A stretch of DNA of 64,000 nucleotides. It comes from Vanessa cardui. Its lineage: Eukaryota > Arthropoda > Insecta > Lepidoptera > Nymphalidae. Below are positions 57,701 through 64,000 of the stretch, one piece after another. How positions within the stretch are numbered: the stretch's first letter is position 1; the number at the start of each line of letters is the position of its first letter. The position numbers were made by a program, and so were the translations under genes. Under the pieces are notes generated by a model. That model ran no database searches. It was not told where the DNA came from and saw only the letters and a list, made by a program, of their open reading frames with translations. The stretch is from NCBI RefSeq assembly GCF_905220365.1, contig NC_061135.1:4233501-4297500 (forward strand), given 5' to 3'.

Positions 57701-58113
57701 GTGGATGCTAATGAATGTTCGAAGGTTGGCAGCAAATTTCGGCCTCCATACGTTACCAGATTAATCTAGGTTAATTTTCTATTTAGATTAAATGTTTATA
57801 ACACAATTATTTATGTATGTCCGCTTGTACTGGCATGATTTCATTGTTATGCATTCTCCTTCAACTTTCTGAATATTGAAAATAATATATTGTCAGAGTA
57901 TACACCTACCCACTTTTAAAAAAATAACATTAAAAAATTATATTCGAAATTTAAATTTTAAAACCTAACACAAAACCAATTTACTTATAAAGTTACTTTT
58001 TCGAAAACACAAAATAATGTATTAAATAAATTTAATGATTATTAATAAAAAAATAAAAAATATAGTTTACCATCTGTGTGATTGTCACCAATAGGATTGG
58101 CTTCCATCACCAT
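42795..58113 (-). CDS. OTUD7: OTU-domain deubiquitinase, OTUD7/Cezanne family
   Basis: Exons in transcription order: 58071-58121 (ATG at 58111-58113), 50722-50853, 49568-49718, 46750-47000, 45866-46110, 44562-44767, 43858-44337 and 42795-43089, about 600 residues. Cezanne-type OTU enzymes cleave ubiquitin chains, with a Lys11 preference in vertebrates, and damp NF-kB signalling. The OTU core is clear: ILNWWCHGRVPGAPRLLPLA, the catalytic-Cys loop TSGDGNCLPHAAS (Cys about 156), AIKRRWRW, HVFALAHVMKRPVIVFAD, APIPFGGIYLPLEL and catalytic His (about 313) in AYDAGHFSALV. The protein ends in an A20-type zinc finger (CRAPLCMYYGSPANNDYCSS). The N-terminal UBA-like region of vertebrate OTUD7B is not seen here. 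Since 58121 borders a strong acceptor, at least one more 5' exon lies upstream. The donor of the 43858 exon (GTACGA) is weak. The long introns are packed with repeats. Confidence 0.9.
43670..43822 (-). mobile_element. SINE family A fragment beside an OTUD7 donor site
   Basis: CACATGCAGGTATCCTCACG through GGTTTGAACCCGGAATCATC and CGGTTAAGATGCGCGC matches the tRNA-head half of family A. It is truncated just inside the A-box end. Its edge is about 35 bases from the proposed donor of the OTUD7 exon at 43858. Confidence 0.7.
44026..44079 (-). repeat. OTUD7: 18-bp coding tandem repeat in OTUD7
   Basis: Three copies of an 18-bp unit on the minus strand encode NFGSMA three times, just after SMSSKLRK. 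It lies in the region that in vertebrate OTUD7B reads as a basic GSKLKKN segment. Confidence 0.85.
45038..45271 (-). mobile_element. tRNA-derived SINE, family C
   Basis: On the minus strand the head reads GACCTCTATGGTCGAGTGG (A-box-like) and later GGTTCGATTCCC (B-box). The body is shared with 52278-52508 (CATCACATACATTACTCTGA, AGCACTTGTGTTATGGA). A (GTC)n microsatellite follows at 45268-45292. Confidence 0.75.
45302..45827. mobile_element. TIR element (MITE) of about 526 bp in an OTUD7 intron
   Basis: The left end (45302-45387) and right end (45747-45827) are inverted copies of each other over about 80 bases. They share CTATAG at the outer edge, then GTTCGCGTTAAGAATGCAGT, and on the inner side CCAATCAAATCTTTT. 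Between them lies AT-rich DNA with no coding frame. The CTATAG on both edges fits a TA-type target site, pointing to a Tc1/mariner-like or similar cut-and-paste family. Confidence 0.8.
46175..46455 (-). repeat. Degenerate SINE family A copy
   Basis: TTAGGCCACCTCTCCCTTTT, CCACCACGCTTTTTCAATGC and ATGATGTTTTCCTTCGCCAC are worn family A blocks, ending at TAACCACTGGACTATCTGGG. Placed upstream of OTUD7 exon 45866-46110. Confidence 0.5.
47525..47625 (-). repeat. SINE family A body fragment
   Basis: CCACAGCTGGGCTAAGGCCT and CCACCACGCTGTTCCAATGC match the family A body. The tRNA-like head is missing. Confidence 0.6.
48378..48665 (+). repeat. Repeat family B copy carrying two perfect hairpins
   Basis: Matches family B on both sides (CTACCAACCTTGGGTACGAT on the left, CGGAACACAACAATG and GCGGGCTTACACAAAAGCC on the right). 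It is expanded in the middle by two perfect inverted repeats, 48488-48523 and 48557-48604. Confidence 0.75.
48488..48604. repeat. Paired perfect hairpins inside a repeat
   Basis: First hairpin: arms 48488-48503 and 48508-48523 (16 bp, perfect). Second hairpin: arms 48557-48578 and 48583-48604 (22 bp, perfect). Both have the 4-base loop GTAA. The segment between them is not part of the family B sequence. Confidence 0.95.
50400..50630 (+). repeat. Repeat family B copy
   Basis: CCAACCAACCTTGGGAACTA, GTTACACTGGCTCACTCACA, CCGGAACACAACAATATTG and GGTACCTACCCAGACGGGC are in the family order. In an OTUD7 intron. Confidence 0.75.
51635..51832 (+). repeat. Repeat family B copy, truncated
   Basis: CAACTGATGGTAAGTGGTCA, CTACCAACCTTGAGAGCTAA and TTGGCGGTAGAATACCTGAG match family B with an internal deletion. 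Confidence 0.65.
51975..52048. repeat. Two adjoining perfect hairpins
   Basis: Arms 51975-51994 and 52004-52023 (20 bp, 9-base loop) are followed with no gap by arms 52024-52035 and 52037-52048 (12 bp, 1-base loop). All base pairs are perfect. No repeat family explains them. Confidence 0.95.
52278..52508 (-). mobile_element. tRNA-derived SINE, family C
   Basis: Near-identical to 45038-45271, including the GGCCGGGAATCGAACCCGGG B-box region and the CACTCGACCACGGAGGTCGT head when read on the plus strand. Confidence 0.75.
52521..52561. repeat. Perfect 17-bp hairpin
   Basis: Arms 52521-52537 and 52545-52561, 7-base loop. It begins about 12 bases beyond the head of the family C SINE. Confidence 0.95.
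53035..53205 (+). repeat. Repeat family B copy, 3' truncated
   Basis: GATGATAAGTGGTCACCATT, CATAAACCTTGGGAACTAAG and TAGTTACACTGGCTAAATCA match family B. The right half is absent. Confidence 0.65.
54880..55070 (+). mobile_element. 3' end of a non-LTR retrotransposon with GAT tail
   Basis: A broken frame gives ARWSDGRLKTAG, SQWRTIREAYVQQ and the nucleotide tail GAGGCCTATGTCCAGCAGTA followed by (GAT)n. This resembles the C-terminal end of lepidopteran LINE reverse-transcriptase ORFs. In-frame stops and 5' truncation show that it is dead. Confidence 0.6.
55336..55450 (-). mobile_element. Helitron-like 3' end fragment
   Basis: CTATCGACCCGCCCCGGCTT then CGCACGGGTGCAATACTGAT is the inverted terminal hairpin of the family, with CTAT in place of CTAG at the edge. 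The 5' end was not located. Confidence 0.5.
56247..56440 (+). mobile_element. Helitron-like 5' fragment
   Basis: ATACATAGTATAAAACAAAG then GTCGCTTACCGCTG matches the family start, and the next 150 bases match 8217-8480. The 3' hairpin is not recognised. Confidence 0.55.
56897..57135 (-). repeat. Repeat family B copy, inverted
   Basis: TTGTGTTCCGGTTTGAAAGG, GCTAGTGTAACTACAGGCAC and TTAGTCCCAAGGTTGGATGT are the reverse of the family B blocks. Confidence 0.65.
57227..57495 (-). mobile_element. Intact-ended non-autonomous Helitron, 269 bp
   Basis: On the minus strand it begins TCACTACATAGTATAAAATA and ends in a GC-rich hairpin (ACCCGTGCGAAGCTGGGACG then AGT) plus CTAG. It sits exactly between a host A and a host T, the Helitron target pattern. 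It has no coding capacity. Confidence 0.75.
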
Positions 58114-58121
58114 GATGAACC

Positions 58122-61100
58122 CTGAAACAATAGAAATAAAATTAAAAAAAAACAACGTAAAAATAAATAGAAACCTATTCTTTGTTACGAGTTACGACTA
58201 TAACCATTCTTTATATTTGTCCCGACCGTGCTACTTGGAAACGAAAATAATGGCACCCAAGGGGTAACGATGTAATTTGCGCCTTTTATCGCCAAACATC
58301 ACGTAAAACATTTTCGAGACTTAAATATACTTTTCGTTTGAAAAACATACGTAAATTGTAAAATATTCCTAATACATAGTAAAATTATAAGTAATTTTGG
58401 ATTTATATTCTTTAACCTTCGCATAATCACTAAAAGAAGTTTATTTATCTTTTGATCTAGATAGAACACTTTAGATGTAGCAACAAATATAAGTTATATT
58501 GTCTAAATGCGAAAGTATCTGTCTATCTGTTGCATTTTCGGTGAAATCGAATTTGATGAGATTTTACTACTCTTTATGTTTAATACCTGACAGGCAACTC
58601 TAAAACCCGAGTGAAGACGCTTCGACAATCATTCTAAAAATATTATACATAGAGACAGCTTCTTTACGCTTTTATTGTTGGAAATATTATACATACATTA
58701 TTTAATATATAATATTAACTTTTAACTAAAGTATTTGTTGTAATGTTTGAAGCTGGAAATCGTGGACGTCTTCTAGTTTAGATATATAATAGTATAATAT
58801 ATCTAAACTAGAAGACGTATAAAGTATATAGTATAAATAATTGTGAAAATTTAATTCTGTTAAGCGAAGTGTATATAACCAAAGGATCCTATCGTATTAT
58901 TTTAAATAACTTTCCAAAAGATATCACAAAATTTTTGGCCCTAATAATGTTTACAGCGATCGTTGCCAAAATGGTACATGAAAATTAAGAAATAAACACG
59001 CATGCAACGATGACACATAATACACCTACACAAAGTTTAAAATAGCGTGGCAAGTCTAATAATAAGACGGCAGAGCAACCAGTTACATTGACCTCTCAGA
59101 TTTAGTATCAGTTTCGGTCCTTTGAATCTTCGTTAGTAGAGCGGAAGCTCATTGTATCGTGGTTGTTTTAAATTTTAATGACAATATTTTAACAGTGTAG
59201 AAAGATTTGAATATTAAAAGCGCTGTTGTGGAAATTTTCATCGTTCGTGGTTATGAATTTTTACGTTGGATATTTACGGGGTCGTTAGCACTACTTTACT
59301 GTGAAAGTTAGGGTTACCTTAAATTAATTTTTTGTTTCGTTAAGTTTTTAAACTATATTAATTTATTATTTTATCGTTAGATATGTAAGATTTATTATCA
59401 AATTTTACCATCGTGAGCGTTTACATATTTTTTACGCGCTAACATACATGCGCAAAATAATCAATCAATTTAATTTTGAAAAAAAAAAATTATATATACA
59501 TTTGTGTCTAAATAATGAATAAAAAATGACAGCAGATCCATATCATTGCCTGGTAGGACTTGGATTAGCACTTAATAAGGCGTACTATGTAACTTTATTA
59601 AGCTGTCAACGCTCGTCTTAAATAATATCCATCCTCAAAAATACACTCTAGACGAGTATGGCGACACAGCCACAAAAGCAATATGATTGAGTAGCTGAGT
59701 CGTTGCGTAGTTGTCGTATAAGGTAACGCAGAACCTAGAAGTCGGTTAAAAGTGTGTTATGTTACGTGAGGTCTTAACGAAACCTTATAAGGCCTGCATC
59801 ACAGCGTCTGGGCGTGAACAAATGCTAACTACAAAGGAAACGTTTTATATTGTGGGCGGAAATTCGAAACCGTGTCTAGTGTTTATAAATAAATACGTGT
59901 ATTGTGTGCGTTTTAAACCGTTAACGCTATCTGTTTAACCTACATATTTTTTTTATGAATTTGCCAGTCGCCTCCACAGCGTCACTAGTCTTAAAATAAT
60001 AAACCGGAATAGTTGTTAATTAATTCATTATATATTTATACAGACATGCTTATATAACTACGTTTTAAAATAACGTGTTCAAAATTCGAGATTTACAAAT
60101 GTTATCAGTACGTTGTGTATACAATTATAAAAATCTAATTTAAATTAAAAAAGAGAAGGAATAAAAACAAAAAACCCTTTTCTCTGTTTTTGTTAAATTT
60201 CATTTTTTAGTATTAATTATTAATACCAGCAGTCAGTTAGTATGTTTGTTCGTGTGTATGTTTGTTACCAACACAAAATAGTTGTCAGCAAGGAAGCTGA
60301 GAAGAATTTAGCTATCCTATGGTATTGAAACATCGATTACTGTATAAAATAAAATCGAATTTATATTATATACAATGAAAAAATGAATTATCCATTTGAC
60401 ATAACTTGGAACCGATTACAGCAAAAATTTCAACTGAAAGGTCCATATTATACAGTCACATATCATATTTATATAAGAGCTTGTAAAATAATAACATTAG
60501 CATTTATATAGGTAAATCATAATAAGACATTTATCTCTGAAAACAATATTTCATCTCGGCTGAATGATTCGAGGTATATCATTGTTTAAACTCATTTAAG
60601 GGTACAAATTCTAAACTAATGAATGTTGATATCGAACGACTCACTCTAACCCTGAAATTTGGATAATAAAACAAAGAGATCTTACTATGCCTATAGTCTC
60701 CCTGAAGTTGAGTAAACAATTTATTGCTTTTTATTTGTTGGATGTTTAAATTAATATTGACGCGTATCATTGCAAAAGATACAAGAGTTTTATTTTTACA
60801 AAACAACCTTTTATATTAAATACATATATAGTATATAATATAATTGTGGTATGTGTTTACTCATACGAATTTGGGTAAGTAGTACACATACCTAATTGTC
60901 GAAAAGAGATTAGATTCTTTGCGGATTGTTGGACGTTAATACGTGACCTTACGATATTTTCCTTATTCGCATATTTTGTGGCGAAGAATAAAACAAATTT
61001 AAAACACACAAAAAATAATATACAGTTGTTTTCGGTAAGTACATACGCAGATCCTATTAGACAATAATTTACTGAAAAGTTTTAATCTTTTTTTTACCTG

Positions 61101-61300
61101 GTGTTTTGTCATACATTTGAGTCTCAAATGTAGTCTATCTCATACAATACTTAACATTATTGGCTGTAATAACAGGTACATGGGGTAACATCATGATTTC
61201 CAACCAAGGTCAGCATTCCGTTGAACATTTATTTCCACTTGCATTCTACACTTTTACTTTGTTAGCATTTAGCATCAGATGGCATTCTACCTAGCTGTCA
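58122..61300. other. Repeat-poor AT-rich region upstream of the OTUD7 exon at 58071
   Basis: About 3.2 kb. It holds one perfect hairpin (58766-58818) and a short inverted repeat (61112-61132). The missing 5' exon or promoter of OTUD7 could lie here or beyond the window. I could not place either. Confidence 0.35.
58766..58818. repeat. Perfect 22-bp hairpin
   Basis: Arms 58766-58787 and 58797-58818 pair perfectly over 22 bp around a 9-base AT loop. No flanking repeat family is recognised. Confidence 0.95.
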
Positions 61301-61329
61301 AAATTAAAAAAATATTTATGTCAAATTAC

Positions 61330-61545
61330 TTTTTTGTCTCATTAGATGTCGAAACACTTGGCCCTTGGAGTAGTGGTGCAAAAAGCTTCATTAAAAGTAT
61401 AACAGCTAGCTTTATTGCCTCCTCTGGTGACAGGAGGGCTGGTTCATTTTTATCCCAGAGGATCGGAATTACGATTCAACGGTGAAATGCTACTATCATT
61501 CTTGCCACCATTCCACGCGGTCAAGATTCATACAAATACTATTTT
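61330..61545 (+). pseudogene. Retroelement ORF C-terminal fragment
   Basis: The frame reads DVETLGPWSSGAKSFIKSI then SSGDRRAGSFLSQRIGITIQ. After a small frameshift it continues NATIILATIPRGQD. This block (ETLGPWS, GDxRAGSFLxQRI, IQRGNA) is common at the C terminus of retroelement polymerase ORFs in Lepidoptera. No polymerase core is present, so it is debris. The family is not named because I cannot place it with certainty. Confidence 0.55.
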
Positions 61546-61984
61546 AGTTGACATTTGTATATATTTCATTACTTAATGTTAATAATTATCATATTAAAAA
61601 CATAGATAAACAAAACTGTATCTCTATAATTACGTTATCAAAATACTTTATAACATCAAATATTCCACGAAACGTGTACATTTCGCTATATTAAACGTGG
61701 ACTCTCTGAGGACATCATTATACAGAATACCAAAAGTTGTTAAAACACGCTCAAACTAATGCTTTTCTGTGTCAAGCTTAAATGAGATATCTAGATGGAG
61801 TTTCGAAATTTGTTTATCAACTTTAAGTTCTACAATAAATAAGGCTACGCTATTGCACAATTTTAATAAACAAATTGAATATAATTGTTGAGGACATACA
61901 TTTTAAACAGGAGCATAATTTTCCGCAAAAAAAAACCGGTAAAAGAGTTCTTTTTTCAAAAATATTTATGGCATGTATTGGAGG

Positions 61985-62225
61985 AAGGCCAAATAAGTCA
62001 CCTTATTGTAAGTGGTTGCCACTGCCGTAAATTTTAACCATTTGTTACGTAACCAATGCGCCTATCAACCTTGTTACTGAAATGGTAACAAGACAACTAA
62101 CATACAATATCCTGTGCATGTAGTAGTACCTACAATAACATAGATTATTGCGTTTTGCCGGTAGAATATATGGTGATGAGTGGGTGATACCTACTAAGAC
62201 AGGCTTGAACAAAGGTATGTTACCA
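61985..62225 (+). repeat. Repeat family B copy
   Basis: TATTGTAAGTGGTTGCCACT, CGCCTATCAACCTTGTTACT and GGTGATACCTACTAAGACAG match family B in order. A second, weaker match follows at 62360-62515. Confidence 0.55.
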
Positions 62226-63097
62226 AATACTCGTAAGTCTCGTAAGTATTTTGTACTTAAAGGGATTTTATTATACTAGAATAGCAGTTAATCATATTAT
62301 ACACTATGTTAAGCAACGTAATGTTGAACTTAAAAAGTGATACGATATATTTTGTATATCATTCCTTAAACTACCAATGAATCACCTAAGAATACGTTTT
62401 ATGTAATAATTACTATGATTGACTTGGAAGTTTAATAGTCTCACCTATATGATGCCTATATGACCCATACCTATGATGAATGAGGTGGTACCCACGTACA
62501 AAAAAGCCTTAACAGCAGTAGTTCAATAACATATATACCTACTAGTACTACTATAGGAGGCATATATTGCTGGTTATTTCGATTTTTATACATACGGATA
62601 AAAATGATAATACATTTTATAAAGGAAGTCAGATACACGAAAATAATCTATAAAAAAAAATTAGTTGTTTGTTCAGTTTGTTTGTTTATTTACGCAAAAA
62701 CAAATAATGAAAACGAATAATAATAAAATTAACGGCTCCCCTGCCTCCTGACTCTAGAGTCAGGCACAAATGGCATAATAGTATTACAAAATTGGATTAA
62801 AACTTCGCTGCAAATTCAATGTGTTCCGTCTGACTATTAATCGCCCTCAAACAGGTATTTGGGACAAGGACGGAATTAGAATCTTCCATGTCAATATCGT
62901 GTCTATTGAGCAGAGCAGCTGAGCTGTCTCGTGAAGCCTTATTATTGAGTTGTGATCAAACAAAGCCGATTTCGAATGAAGAATAGATTTTTTTCTTAAG
63001 TACTTTATACTATAAGAGGAATAAATTACGAATTTCAATTCTCAACTATCAAATAAATAAGTACTAATGAGATGAAGCTATCATAATATTAATAATA

Positions 63098-64000
63098 GGT
63101 TGGGGAAAAAGTTTCTTCGTATTTTATATGAAAATTCAAAAAGTTTTTTTTATAGTTTATTTACATTTGACTAAAGTATGTAGGTGCTATTTTGTTCCAT
63201 AACTTTTTGCCATCTTGTTGGTAGTGACATGATCCCATTGCTGTAAAAATTTTGGGGCTTCTGATCGAAAAACTGCGACAAGTGGTTTTGGCAGTCCTTT
63301 CGTGATGTTAACCTGACACTGCCTAAGGTATTCTGCAGAGACCGAAACAGATGAAAATCTGAAGGTGCAAGGTCAGGACTATACGGCGGATGCATTAATA
63401 CCTCCCAGCCAAACTCTCGTAATTTTTGTTAAGTGGCTAAAGATGTGTGAGGTCTATCGTTGTCATGGTGAAAAACCACACCCCTTCTGTTGATCAATTC
63501 TGGCCGCTTTCTCTCAATTTCTTGCTTCAATCTCATCAATTGTTCGCAATACAGTTCTGAATGATGCCCTTCCAATCCCACCATACACACAGCATTACCT
63601 TGTTGCGAGTTAATTCGGGTTTTGCCACAGTCTGTGAAGCTTGACCTGCCTTTGACCACGATCTTTTTCGCACGTTCTTGTCGTATGTGATCCACTTTTC
63701 ATCACCAGTTATCAGCTTCTTCAAAAATGATTCGGTTTCATTACGTCGTAATAAAGAATCACAAATGAGTACACGGTTCATTAGGTTTTTTTCAGTGAGT
63801 TCATGAGGCACCCATTTATCGAGCTTTTTTGTGTACCCAGCTTTATTCAAATGAGTCAAAACCGTTTTGTGGTCAATCGCCAGTTCTTCAGCTACATCGT
63901 AACTACTAATATGCTGATCTTGCTCCACTTTTTGAAAAATGGCATCAATTTACCAAATATGATACCAAAACCAGCCAGATACAAATGGTATAGCCAAAGA
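63098..64000 (-). pseudogene. Mariner transposon with broken transposase
   Basis: The element runs off the right edge. Its 3' terminal repeat begins at 63098 after a TA (GGTTGGGGAAAAAGTTTCTT). Reading on the minus strand, the transposase frame shows the helix-turn-helix end HISSYDVAEELAIDHKTVL, WVPHELTEKN, the first Asp in ITGDEKWITYD, the second in FHHDNDRPHTS and the third in YSPDLAPSDFHLF, a D,D34D mariner pattern. Three lesions are visible: an upstream in-frame stop near 63955, an internal deletion with frameshift after WDWKGII (near 63555), and a TAA at about 63426-63428. It cannot encode a working transposase. Confidence 0.88.

Overview
This is an AT-rich stretch of insect nuclear DNA with spliced genes, GT-AG introns and many short repeats. 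Two tRNA-headed SINE families, small Helitrons, a TIR element and a mariner point to Lepidoptera, probably a butterfly. That placement is inference from repeat style and protein similarity. All gene calls come from reading exons and splice phases by eye. No search or transcript data were available.

Layout. 0-3.4 kb: two divergently transcribed, intronless beta-ureidopropionase genes (pyrimidine catabolism), each with a TATA/initiator pair. 3.7-5.4 kb: proteasome beta-3 (+), whose start codon is cut off from the rest by an intron. 8.1-21.7 kb: PIP4K (-), ten exons plus a candidate in-frame cassette exon. 22.7-26.4 kb: HACD3 (+), a p23-like domain fused to a very-long-chain 3-hydroxyacyl-CoA dehydratase. 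27.3-28.1 kb: NDUFA13 (-), a complex I subunit. 28.5-29.5 kb: an unrecognised 190-residue protein (+). 29.6-31.1 kb: a divergent V-ATPase subunit D paralogue (-). 31.5-38.4 kb: a KHDC4-type KH-domain protein (+) with a long low-complexity tail. 42.8-58.1 kb: OTUD7/Cezanne-type deubiquitinase (-), with its A20 zinc finger at the C terminus. 58.1-64 kb: repeat-rich DNA with retroelement debris and a dead mariner at the right edge.

Organisation. Genes alternate strand. Head-to-head pairs are the two ureidopropionases, PIP4K/HACD3, NDUFA13/orphan and V-ATPase D-like/KHDC4. Convergent pairs are PSMB3/PIP4K, HACD3/NDUFA13 and KHDC4/OTUD7. The genes are mostly housekeeping functions (nucleotide catabolism, proteolysis, lipid signalling, fatty-acid elongation, respiration, ubiquitin editing) and do not form a single pathway.

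Most noteworthy: (i) a 180-nt cassette exon in PIP4K that fits the reading frame exactly; (ii) a set of perfect short-loop hairpins at 48-59 kb, two of them in a left/left-inverted/right-inverted/right arrangement suggesting double-ended fold-back repair; (iii) a KHDC4 exon whose skipping would keep frame only by using an acceptor 4 nt further on; (iv) a 70-bp tandem repeat running into a PIP4K splice donor. I found no clearly new multi-gene system.
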